Assembly: GCA_009380025.1 (NCBI GenBank) | Contig: WHSP01000004.1 | Coordinates: forward strand, 1 to 64,000 | DNA from: Gemmatimonas sp. | GTDB lineage: Bacteria; Gemmatimonadota; Gemmatimonadetes; Longimicrobiales; Longimicrobiaceae | DNA: 64,000 nt | Direction of reading: 5' to 3' | Shown here: piece by piece, positions 8,308-16,391 of the stretch | Position numbering within the stretch: position 1 is the first letter of the stretch | Layout: each line of letters opens with the position of its first letter | Translations under genes and position numbers: made by a program | The notes under the pieces: generated by a model | Told to the model about the DNA's origin: nothing | The model's input: the letters and a program-made list of their open reading frames with translations, nothing else | The model's database searches: none

Positions 8308-11300
8308 GGCTGAGCTGGGTCCAGGAAGAGACCGAGAGCTGACGAGGCAATCGGCGGACCAACGGCCGAGTAACGATAGACTCGGCGTGTCGTGGGTCTC
8401 CGCCTGGATTGCCGTCCTTGCCCTGGCGGTCTGGCTCTCTCAGCTGGCGCCCGTCTGGCTAGGCGTAGCGGCAGTAGGAAGTAGCCTGTGGACGGTAGGT
8501 GTGGCGCAAAGTCGGGGCCGTCTCTGGCTGGCCGCCGCCGCCGCGATGTGGGTAGCGGTTGGAACCGCGGGAGGCGTTCAGTACCGGCTCGACCAGGTCC
8601 TCCAGGATTGGGACGCCCTGCAGCTCCGGGTGGAGGAGCGCTCCGCGGAAGCCCTCGATCAGGCGCTCGATGACATGGTCGAGGCCGGTGAACGAGCCGT
8701 CGGGGGAGCTGCGGAGGCGGCGGCGATGCATGGAAATGCCCCCGCAACGCCTGAGCTGTTCACTCGACTCCACGCGCTCCAAAGGGCGACAGGCGTTTCC
8801 GCCATCGCCCTCTTTGCACCGGACGGCTCGAGCATCGCCTGGGAAGGCGAGCATCGGGGAGAGGTCCCCCTGGCCGCCCGTCGTGGCGAGGAGGACTACC
8901 TCTTCCACGAGGGCCCGCTCTTCAGCTACGTCTACTTCGTTCGCCCGCTGCCAGATGGGGTAACCGCGGCGGCGACCTTCCTCCTGGAGGCGGGCGTCGA
9001 CATCGGCGAGGGCATCATCCCCTTCGCCGAGGGTTTCGAGGACCGCTACGCCACCCGCCCCCTCTTTTCCTCGCCGGAGCGCGCCCAGGCAGAAGCCGTG
9101 TGGGACTGGGTCGATCCCGCCACCGAACAGCCTATCCTCAGCGTCAGCTTCGCCGAGCTTACGCAGCAGCACTGGTGGGAGCGCGTCGTGGCGGTGGGCC
9201 GCTTGGCGGTCGGTCTCGCTGGGTTGATCTCTCTTCTCCTGTTTTCGGCCGGGTGGTACCGGTCGCGCATGGAGGGGTCAGGCGTGCCTGTGCTGGTCGG
9301 AACGGCCGCCCTGCTGATCGCGCCGCTCGGGCAGATCATCGGGGCGGACGTTCTCTTCTCCCCCCTTCAGTTCGTCCTCCCCGGACGATTCGATATCACC
9401 CTGGGGGTGCTGGTCGTCCTGCTGTTCGGGCTGTCGGTCTGGGTGCTGACGCGGACGGAAGCGGCATCGCGGATCGAGCTGCCGGAACGGATCTGGGTGG
9501 CAATCCTGGTCGTCATCTTCCCGCTCGGGCTCGTCCTGATCAACAGGTCAGCTGCCGATGGCCTCCTCGCAGCGCGCCCTGCCGGGGGCTTCGCCGTTCA
9601 GCTCGCAACCGTGCTCTCCATCGGCCTCGCGCTGTTCCTGGTGATGCGCTTCGCGCGAGAACCGAGGGTATCGCCGACTCATCGGCGGCTGGCCAGGATC
9701 GCCGGCTACACGCTCCCCGCGATCTTCGCCGTGCTGGTCGTTCTACTCTGGCGCCCGGCTAGTCCTCTACCCTTCGTTCTCGCGACCGCCTGGGCCCTTC
9801 CCGCCGCTCTGCTCATCGCGTATCCGGCGGCCGATACCGTCCCGCTGCGGTCTCTCAGGCAATGGCTCGTCGCCGGTTGGATCGCCGGGACCGTCAGCCT
9901 TGCCTTTCTCTGGCCCATGCACGTACGCGCGGAGCTCGAGCGCGCCGAACGGGAGATCGGGCTCCTCGGCACCGAGGCGGATCCCTACCTCGACTTCCTG
10001 CTCAGACAGTTTGCCGAGCAGGCTGAGAGCCTGGCGAGTGACGGCGAATCCGGAGTGAACCTCCTCTACCGGAGCTGGACGGCAAGCGGACTGGCGAGCG
10101 AGGGATACGAGGCTCGCATCAGTCTGTGGGAAGGTGGCGAGGCAAACGCCGAGCTGAACCTGAGCGAGCTTCCCCCGATGAGCGACGACGTTTCGGTCGT
10201 GGTGACTCAACGGCGGGATCGGCCCTTCGTCGCACACTACCAGGGTGATGAGGGCCTGCACTACCTGCTCGCCGCGCCGCTCGACGAGCAACGTACTGTG
10301 TCGGTGGAAGTGCCGCCGCGTCGGCGCGTTACCTGGGCCACCCCGCTAGCCCGATTTCTCTACCCGGAGGGGGAGACCAGCCTCGCATCCCGGGGCGAAG
10401 TCCTCTACCTCGTACCCGTAGCCAACTCTGCGACGTCGATCGAGCATACGTCGGTGCCCATGAGCAGCGACACCGTCCATTGGGTCAAGACGGGAGAGGG
10501 ATGGCGGAGTGAGACACTCGTCGACATGCCGGAAGGGCCGGTCCACGCTCACATGTTGGTTCCGCACCCTGGACTCCCTTTGCTCTTCACCCGAGCGATT
10601 CTCATCCAGGCGGCCATCCTGCTGACTTTTCTTCTGCTCTGGCTGCTGGGCCGAGCCATTTGCCGGGACCTCGATTCCGTGCCTCTCCTGCGCGTGGGTT
10701 GGCTTCGGTCGTTCCGGGGGCGCCTATCGTTCGCACTCTTCTTCTTCTTCCTGTTGCCGACCCTCGTGTTCGGTGCGGTCTCCTACGGGGCGGTCGCGAG
10801 CGAGGTCGTCCGCTCAGCCGCGGCTCTCGCCCAGCAGGCGCTCAATCAGGCGGCGACCCGGATGCCGGGTTCGAACCTCTCCGAGGTCGGCGGCACGATG
10901 CAGACGGACCTCTTGATGTATCGGCAGGGCACCCTGGTGGGGGCGACGGCACCCGAGGTCATCGAGTTGGGCCTGTTCCACGCGTGGCTTCCACCCGAAG
11001 TGTACCTCCGCTTCGCTGGCGGGGAAGCGCTCGAAGCACTGGATGATCGGCGGCTCGCGGAGAACGACTACCTGGTCGCGTACCGTCGCCTCGACGCGGG
11101 GACGGTGCTGGCCGCACCCGTCGCACTCGCTTCTCAGGAGATCATCCGTCGACAGCAGGAGTTCCGAGACGTTGCCCTACTGGTGATTCTGCTCGGTCTT
11201 GGGCTATCCGTCGTGCTCTCCCTCTTCGTCAGCCGCGCCCTTTCCAGCCCGCTGGATGAACTAAGCCGGGCTGCGGTCACCGTCGGTGCAGGGAACTTCC

Positions 11301-12466
11301 GTACCCCCCTTCCGGAGACGCGATCGGACGAGTTCGGCAGCGTATACGCTTCGTTCAACCGCATGGTCCGACGGCTCAGTAAGACACGGGCGGCTCTCGT
11401 CCAGGAGACGCGGCGGACGGAAACGATCGTGGCCGAGGCCGCTACCGGAGTGCTGGCACTCGACTCCGAGGGGCGGGTCGAGCTGATCAATCCGCGGGCG
11501 TCCGAGATCCTCGGGGTGCGCCTTCGGACGGGGCAACCTCTCCTCGGGCCAGGGGCACCCGCCGATGCGCTGTCGTTTGCGATCGCCGAGATGTGGAGCT
11601 CGCCGTCCTCGGAGGCCGAAGCCGAGCTCGAGCAGGATGGCCGCTACGTCCGCATGCGGTTGCGACGCCTTTCCGGCGATAACGGCGCAGGGGGCGCCGT
11701 CGTCGCACTCGAGGACGTGAGCGCCGAGGTGCGGACAGCGCGCGTGCTCGCCTGGGGCGAGATGGCCCGTCAGGTCGCCCACGAGATCAAGAACCCTTTG
11801 ACGCCGATCAAGCTCGCTGTCCAGCACCTCCGCCGCGCGTACCTGGATGAGCGCTCCGACTTTCGCGACATCCTCGAACGAAACGTGGAGTCCATTCTCC
11901 GGGAAATCGACCGGTTGGGCGAGATTGCACGGGCCTTTTCCCGCTTCGGTACCCCGGCCGTGACGGCTACCCCTCTCGAAGACGTCGATGTCGTCGATGC
12001 GGTGCAGGAAGTGATCGCTCTTTACCGGGGGTCGGCCGACGAGTCCAATTTCCGCGCCGCCCTTCCCACCCGTGACCTACCTGCGGTGGTGGCCCGTTCG
12101 GGCGAGCTGAAGGAAGTCCTGATCAACCTTCTGGAGAACGCGCGAGAGGCCGTCGATGGCCGAGGCGAGGTGGTTGTCTCGGCCATTCGCCGACCGAATG
12201 AAGACGTGGTGAGGCTGACAGTCGCGGACACGGGCGTCGGAATTCCTTCCGACCAGCTCCCACGAATCTTCGAGCCCCAGTTCTCTACCCGTTCGAGCGG
12301 TACAGGCCTTGGTCTAGCCATCGTGCGGCGTCTGGTCGAATCTTGGGGAGCGGAGATCAGCGCGACTTCGAAGTCGGGGACCGGCAGCCACTTCGAGATC
12401 CTGTTGCAGGTCGCTGTCGAGGACGACTCGGCGCCGGGAAGACCCGGACAGTTATCCCCCGATTGA
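8306..12466 (+). CDS. Large multi-pass sensor histidine kinase, NtrY-like
   Basis: 1386 residues. The N-terminal half has two helices, an extracytoplasmic segment with a coiled-coil look (residues about 95-270), a run of about eight hydrophobic helices, a second extracytoplasmic region (about 550-760), then two more helices. The C-terminal half has a final helix (about 956-977), HAMP (about 977-1030), a PAS-like domain (GVLALDSEGRVELINPRA), the H-box ARQVAHEIKNPLTPIK with phospho-acceptor His1159, N-box LINLLENAREAV (about 1270), and ATP-lid motifs VADTGVGIP and GTGLGLAIV. HAMP-PAS-HisKA-HATPase with HEIKNPLTPIK is the NtrY/GlnL-like class, whose partners are usually NtrC-type sigma-54 regulators; the one at 22372 is a candidate. 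The start at 8306 has GGAGG eight bases upstream. Confidence 0.85.
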   Translation: MAELGPGRDRELTRQSADQRPSNDRLGVSWVSAWIAVLALAVWLSQLAPVWLGVAAVGSSLWTVGVAQSRGRLWLAAAAAMWVAVGTAGGVQYRLDQVLQDWDALQLRVEERSAEALDQALDDMVEAGERAVGGAAEAAAMHGNAPATPELFTRLHALQRATGVSAIALFAPDGSSIAWEGEHRGEVPLAARRGEEDYLFHEGPLFSYVYFVRPLPDGVTAAATFLLEAGVDIGEGIIPFAEGFEDRYATRPLFSSPERAQAEAVWDWVDPATEQPILSVSFAELTQQHWWERVVAVGRLAVGLAGLISLLLFSAGWYRSRMEGSGVPVLVGTAALLIAPLGQIIGADVLFSPLQFVLPGRFDITLGVLVVLLFGLSVWVLTRTEAASRIELPERIWVAILVVIFPLGLVLINRSAADGLLAARPAGGFAVQLATVLSIGLALFLVMRFAREPRVSPTHRRLARIAGYTLPAIFAVLVVLLWRPASPLPFVLATAWALPAALLIAYPAADTVPLRSLRQWLVAGWIAGTVSLAFLWPMHVRAELERAEREIGLLGTEADPYLDFLLRQFAEQAESLASDGESGVNLLYRSWTASGLASEGYEARISLWEGGEANAELNLSELPPMSDDVSVVVTQRRDRPFVAHYQGDEGLHYLLAAPLDEQRTVSVEVPPRRRVTWATPLARFLYPEGETSLASRGEVLYLVPVANSATSIEHTSVPMSSDTVHWVKTGEGWRSETLVDMPEGPVHAHMLVPHPGLPLLFTRAILIQAAILLTFLLLWLLGRAICRDLDSVPLLRVGWLRSFRGRLSFALFFFFLLPTLVFGAVSYGAVASEVVRSAAALAQQALNQAATRMPGSNLSEVGGTMQTDLLMYRQGTLVGATAPEVIELGLFHAWLPPEVYLRFAGGEALEALDDRRLAENDYLVAYRRLDAGTVLAAPVALASQEIIRRQQEFRDVALLVILLGLGLSVVLSLFVSRALSSPLDELSRAAVTVGAGNFRTPLPETRSDEFGSVYASFNRMVRRLSKTRAALVQETRRTETIVAEAATGVLALDSEGRVELINPRASEILGVRLRTGQPLLGPGAPADALSFAIAEMWSSPSSEAEAELEQDGRYVRMRLRRLSGDNGAGGAVVALEDVSAEVRTARVLAWGEMARQVAHEIKNPLTPIKLAVQHLRRAYLDERSDFRDILERNVESILREIDRLGEIARAFSRFGTPAVTATPLEDVDVVDAVQEVIALYRGSADESNFRAALPTRDLPAVVARSGELKEVLINLLENAREAVDGRGEVVVSAIRRPNEDVVRLTVADTGVGIPSDQLPRIFEPQFSTRSSGTGLGLAIVRRLVESWGAEISATSKSGTGSHFEILLQVAVEDDSAPGRPGQLSPD

Positions 12467-12492
12467 CCGCTCGCCCGAAAGACGCCTATTTT
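12463..12492 (+). promoter_or_regulatory. Putative sigma-70-type promoter for the lectin-like gene
   Basis: TTGACC (12463-12468), 18-base spacer, TATTTT (12487-12492). It lies at the very end of the kinase gene and 90 bp before the secreted lectin-like gene, which also has AGGAG at 12571. Confidence 0.5.
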
Positions 12493-12583
12493 GCGTCTCA
12501 GCGCCCATCGATCTCGCCCTCCGCGATGGCGGGCATCGTCCGTTCGACGGCGCCCACCTCCCACTCCAGAAGGAGCGATTGAT

Positions 12584-13228
12584 ATGAAGAAGGCCTTTCT
12601 CGTCCTGGCGACACTGCTTCTCGCCGCTTCCCAACCGCTCCTGGCGCAGAGCGCACAGATGAACTTCTTCGTTACCAGCGCTGGACCGGGTAATGGCGCC
12701 GATCTCGGTGGGCTGGAGGGCGCGGATGCCCACTGCTATTCGCTCGCCTATGCGATCGGTGCGGGCGACCTCAGCTGGAGAGCGTATCTCAGCACGACCG
12801 CCGCGAATGGGGAGCCGGTCGTGAATGCACGGGATCGGATCGGCGAGGGACCCTGGTACAACCACGGAGGGGTCGAAGTCGCCGCCAACCTCGACGAGTT
12901 GCACGGCGACAACTCCTTGAACAAGGAGACGGCCCTCACGGAGGAGGGACAACAGGTCAATGGCCGCGACGACGATCCCAACCAGCACGACATCCTCACG
13001 GGCTCACTCCCGGACGGGACGGCCTCGGCCGAAGATGGTGACACCACCTGCAACAATTGGACGAGCGACGGCGAGGGTAGCGCCCTGCTCGGGCACGTCG
13101 ACCGTCAGGGGGGCGGCGACAACCCCACTTCGTGGAACTCCTCGCACGGCAGTCGCGGGTGCGGCCAGGAGGACCTGATCGGTACCGGCGGCAACGGCTA
13201 CTTCTACTGCTTCGGGATCGGCGCCTGA
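12584..13228 (+). CDS. Secreted lectin-like protein (C-type lectin/endostatin-like fold suspected)
   Basis: 214 residues with a clear signal peptide (KKAFLVLATLLLAASQPLLAQ). The mature part begins MNFFVTSAGPGNGADLGGLEGADAHC and has four cysteines (in AHCYSLAY, DTTCNNW, SRGCGQ and FYCFGI), enough for two disulfides, plus a Trp/Gly/Asn-rich C-terminal half. The order of segments (FVTS..G.GADLGGLEGAD.HC at the start, W.AYLST, then C.NWTSDG and a terminal YFYCFG) resembles secreted bacterial proteins labelled lectin or DUF1554-like. It is expected outside the cytoplasm; ligand unknown. The ATG at 12584 follows AGGAG with 8 bases spacing. It is followed by a hairpin shared with the convergent HupE-like gene. 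Confidence 0.65.
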   Translation: MKKAFLVLATLLLAASQPLLAQSAQMNFFVTSAGPGNGADLGGLEGADAHCYSLAYAIGAGDLSWRAYLSTTAANGEPVVNARDRIGEGPWYNHGGVEVAANLDELHGDNSLNKETALTEEGQQVNGRDDDPNQHDILTGSLPDGTASAEDGDTTCNNWTSDGEGSALLGHVDRQGGGDNPTSWNSSHGSRGCGQEDLIGTGGNGYFYCFGIGA

Positions 13229-13267
13229 TCCAGCCGATCCAGGATCATCAGTTCGAATCAGAATCAA

Positions 13268-13311
13268 CCGCGAGGGGGCGTCGGACGGTTCGATCCGGCG
13301 CCCCATCGCGG
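13268..13311. terminator. Strong hairpin between convergent genes, likely bidirectional terminator
   Basis: Stem GGGGCGTCGGA (13275-13285) / TCCGGCGCCCC (13294-13304), loop of 8, extended by CCGCG/CGCGG outside. It lies between the lectin-like gene and the HupE-like gene, which converge. There is no U-tract, so termination efficiency is uncertain. Confidence 0.5.
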
Positions 13312-13317
13312 CTCGTG

Positions 13318-14697
13318 TCACTGCGCCACTCGACTGTGTGCCGGGCGGTGCCCGTCCTGGACCCGCTGGGACTCGCTTCCCGGGTCCGCTCTCACCAATC
13401 TTCCGACCAGCTCCGACAATCCCCATCCGATCCCGAAGATGATCAGCGCCAGCATGCCCCACCGCATGGCCGAGACCGCCAAGGAGGCGTCCAGCACTGG
13501 CCAGGCGAAGTCGTACTCGCTCAGGCTACTGCCGCGATCCAGCATCCAGTGCCACGCGGTGTGCGCGACGAGTGCGGAGAGGAGGATCGTGCCGATCCGC
13601 TCTGCGACCACCCTTCGGAAGAGTAGCGCGAGGACGGGAATCGCCAGAAGCACCACCAGGATCTGACCGAGCTCGACACCGACGTTGAATGCCAGCAGGG
13701 ACGTCATGAGGTGCGAGCCGGCGAACTGGAGCGACTCGGTCAACAGGAACGAGAAGCCGAACCCATGCACGAGGCCGAACCCGAACGCGACGATCCAACG
13801 GCGCTGCAGGTTGGCACCAACGATATTCTCGAACGCCATGTAAACGATGGACAGTGCGATCAGCGTTTCGATCAGGGGCGGGAACCAGAGCGCATTCGGC
13901 ACCAGGCCGAACGCAGCCGCGATCAGCGTGATCGAATGCGCGACCGTGAATGACGTCACCACGGCGAGCAGCGGGCGAAGCCGCCGGAACGGGATCACCA
14001 GGCAGAAGATGAAGAGGAGGTGATCCAAGCCTTGCAGGATGTGCTCGAATCCCAGCGCGACGAAGGAGAGAGCGGCCTGGTGCCAGCGGGGGTCGAGACG
14101 TACGAGTCCTGGGTCGCCGACAAACTGATAGACCCGTTCCGCTCCGCCGGGCGGCAGAAAGCGGAACGTCGAGTTCGTGCGGATCCCAAGGTGGGCGAGC
14201 CCCGACTCGATCGAGAACGCAGAGTTCTCCGAGGTGATCGGGTACTCGAGCAACACGTCCAGGAGCGCCTGATTCCAGACCAGGTCGATGTCGTCCGAGA
14301 TCGGCGGGCCCAGGGTATTCGCCAGGGCTTGTTCGTAACTCAGGAAAGATTGGTCTGCGGGGATCGATACTCGGGCCGCCGCGACCCGGTAGTCCTCGAG
14401 CAGCCGATCATCTTCGTAGATCCACATGTAGCCGCCAAGCCAGAGCTCTGCCGCGTCCCGCAGGTGCGACTCCGCCTCGTCGATGTTCAGGTACCCGGGC
14501 CCTCTCAGCGGCAGATCCATGTCCCGCATGGCGGCCAGAGGCACCCGAATCAGTACCCGCAGCGTCTCGCCCTCCGGGTTCAGGTACGCCTGAACCGCGA
14601 CGTTCGGGGGGATCTCGTGGGCCGCGGCCGGACCACTGCCGGAAGTGAAGAGAAGCGGGAGCAGTGCTGCGACACCGACAACTTTTCGTAACTTCAT
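13318..14697 (-). CDS. HupE/UreJ-like membrane protein with N-terminal extracytoplasmic domain
   Basis: 459 residues. A signal peptide (LRKVVGVAALLPLLFTSGSGPAAA) is followed immediately by HEIPPNV, then an about 200-residue extracytoplasmic domain, then the membrane domain from about residue 225: GFEHILQGLDHLLFIFCLVI, FTVAHSITLIAAAFGL, IVYMAFENIVGA, FGLVHGFGFSFLL and further helices. The His-containing segments GLDHLLF, VAHSIT and VHGFGFS are the signature of the HupE/UreJ_2 family, members of which are proposed Ni/Co transporters. No hydrogenase or urease genes are nearby, so the metal is not indicated by context. Start is the ATG at 14695-14697, preceded by GCGGAAA. Confidence 0.8.
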   Translation of the reverse strand: MKLRKVVGVAALLPLLFTSGSGPAAAHEIPPNVAVQAYLNPEGETLRVLIRVPLAAMRDMDLPLRGPGYLNIDEAESHLRDAAELWLGGYMWIYEDDRLLEDYRVAAARVSIPADQSFLSYEQALANTLGPPISDDIDLVWNQALLDVLLEYPITSENSAFSIESGLAHLGIRTNSTFRFLPPGGAERVYQFVGDPGLVRLDPRWHQAALSFVALGFEHILQGLDHLLFIFCLVIPFRRLRPLLAVVTSFTVAHSITLIAAAFGLVPNALWFPPLIETLIALSIVYMAFENIVGANLQRRWIVAFGFGLVHGFGFSFLLTESLQFAGSHLMTSLLAFNVGVELGQILVVLLAIPVLALLFRRVVAERIGTILLSALVAHTAWHWMLDRGSSLSEYDFAWPVLDASLAVSAMRWGMLALIIFGIGWGLSELVGRLVRADPGSESQRVQDGHRPAHSRVAQ

Positions 14698-14876
14698 GTT
14701 TCCGCGGGAAATGATGGACAAGGCGCCTTGGTCTAGGATCTTCGGTTGATCTGGTGCTGGACGGATGCTTGGCGTAGTCGTAGAATAAGGATCGCATTTT
14801 CCGTTAGTCGCCACAAGTCGCGGCTCGAGCGCCGTGCCTCATGCGTGAAGACTCATTCCTGATAAGGAGAAAGCAG

Positions 14877-16070
14877 ATGAAGCGGCAACGCAAAGTGATA
14901 CTCGGCGGAATCCTCCTGGCGGGGATCGCCGCGCTTGGTTTTGGACAAGCTGCCCTCGAAGCTTCGGCGGGCGCGCGCGCGGACGCGCCGATCTTCGAGG
15001 TCGATCCCCTCTGGCCCAAGCCGCTTCCGAACAATTGGATTCTGGGCTCGACTATCGGAGTGGGTGTCGACTCGCAGGATCACGTCTTCATCGTCCATCG
15101 CGGGCTGGCTACCCTGAACGAACGCACGGAGGCTGGCGCCGCTGTCGATCCGCCGACGGGCGAGTGCTGCGCTCCCGCGCCGCCGATCCTCGAGTTCGAT
15201 CCGGAGGGCAACCTGGTGAACTCCTGGGGTGGCGAGCCAGGCCAGGAGTTCGAGGAGGGCTACACGTGGCCCGCCTCAAATCACGGCATCTCCATCGATC
15301 AGATGGACAACGTGTGGATCGGCGGCAACGGACCCGACGACTCGCATATCCTGAAGTTCAGCCATGACGGTGAGTTCCTCGCTCAGATCGGCGAGCCGGG
15401 GCAGGAGCGGAACAGCACGAGCACTACGCACTTTGGCTCGGTCGCGAAGATCTCCTTCGATGGGGAGACCAATGAGGCGTTCGTCTCCGACGGCTACGGT
15501 CACAAGCGTGTCGCTGTCGTTGACATGGAGACCAACGAGATCACCCGGTTCTGGGGCGCCTACGGGAACGAGCCGAGCGACGAGGACCTCGGGCCGTATG
15601 ATCCGGACGCAGAGCTGGCTCAGCAGTTCCGCAACCCGGTACACTGTGCCGAGCCGAGCAATGACGGGATGGTCTACGTCTGCGATCGTCCGAACAATCG
15701 GATCCAGGTCTTCGAGCGGGATGGAACGTTCGTGACGGAGAAGATCATCGCCCCACTCACGCGCGGCGACGGCGCCGTCTGGGATATCGCCTTCTCGAAG
15801 GACCCGGAGCAGGCCTGGATCTACCTCGCCGACGGTAAGAACATGAAGATCTACATCATCGAGCGGGAGTCGCTCGAGGTGTTGACCTCCTTCGGCATGG
15901 GCGGCCGCCAGCCGGGGATGTTCTTCGCCGTCCACAGCATCGCGACCGACTCGCAGGGCAACATCTACACGACCGAGACGTACGAAGGTAAGCGCGTCCA
16001 GAAGTTCGTGTTCCAGGGTGTCGGCCCGGTCTCCAGTGAGAACCAGCAAGCCGTCTGGCCGAGCCAGTAA
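14877..16070 (+). CDS. Secreted NHL-repeat (six-bladed beta-propeller) protein
   Basis: 397 residues. An N-terminal signal segment (KVILGGILLAGIAALGFGQAALEASAGA) is followed by PIFEVDPLWPKPLPNNW and several NHL-type repeats: GVGVDSQDHVFIVHRG, ISIDQMDNVWIGGN, HILKFSHDGEFLAQIG, VYVCDRPNNRIQVFERDG and SIATDSQGNIYTTETYEG..RVQKF. NHL propellers bind ligands or act as peptidyl-alpha-hydroxyglycine lyases or lactonases; this one has no distinguishing catalytic motif that I can name. It is expected in the periplasm or outside the cell. The ATG at 14877 has AAGGAGA six bases upstream. It is transcribed away from the HupE-like gene. Confidence 0.78.
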   Translation: MKRQRKVILGGILLAGIAALGFGQAALEASAGARADAPIFEVDPLWPKPLPNNWILGSTIGVGVDSQDHVFIVHRGLATLNERTEAGAAVDPPTGECCAPAPPILEFDPEGNLVNSWGGEPGQEFEEGYTWPASNHGISIDQMDNVWIGGNGPDDSHILKFSHDGEFLAQIGEPGQERNSTSTTHFGSVAKISFDGETNEAFVSDGYGHKRVAVVDMETNEITRFWGAYGNEPSDEDLGPYDPDAELAQQFRNPVHCAEPSNDGMVYVCDRPNNRIQVFERDGTFVTEKIIAPLTRGDGAVWDIAFSKDPEQAWIYLADGKNMKIYIIERESLEVLTSFGMGGRQPGMFFAVHSIATDSQGNIYTTETYEGKRVQKFVFQGVGPVSSENQQAVWPSQ

Positions 16071-16391
16071 GGCACCCCCGTGCGAAATCGTGGGCCGGCC
16101 GCGGCGTCATTCCGCGGCCGACCCGCGCTTTGGTCGGAACCCCTCTCGCCCCGAACGCCCAGCCTTATAGCGGCATCGGACTTTCCTCCTACCCCGTCCA
16201 ACGCTCTCGCCCCCAATATCCCGTCGAATCTCGGCGACCGGGTCACCGGGGCTCGGTACGGAGGCCGTTTCGCCTTACTCTCTTTAGACCTCGTTGGCAT
16301 CCGGAAAGTCGGATACCAACGGCGTGGTTTCCGGACGGAAACTAGACCTCCGTCTCCGCGGTCCTCTCTTTGCGCCCTTCGCCACCGATCG
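16071..16391. other. 321-bp gap upstream of comM, with a GC-rich hairpin
   Basis: A strong hairpin CGGCCGCGG (16096-16104) / CCGCGGCCG (16112-16120), loop of 7, lies 26 bp after the NHL gene and may end its transcript, although no U-tract follows. Further right, CCGGAAA (about 16301) and TTTCCGG (about 16329) form a loose inverted repeat before comM. I see no gene here. Confidence 0.4.
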
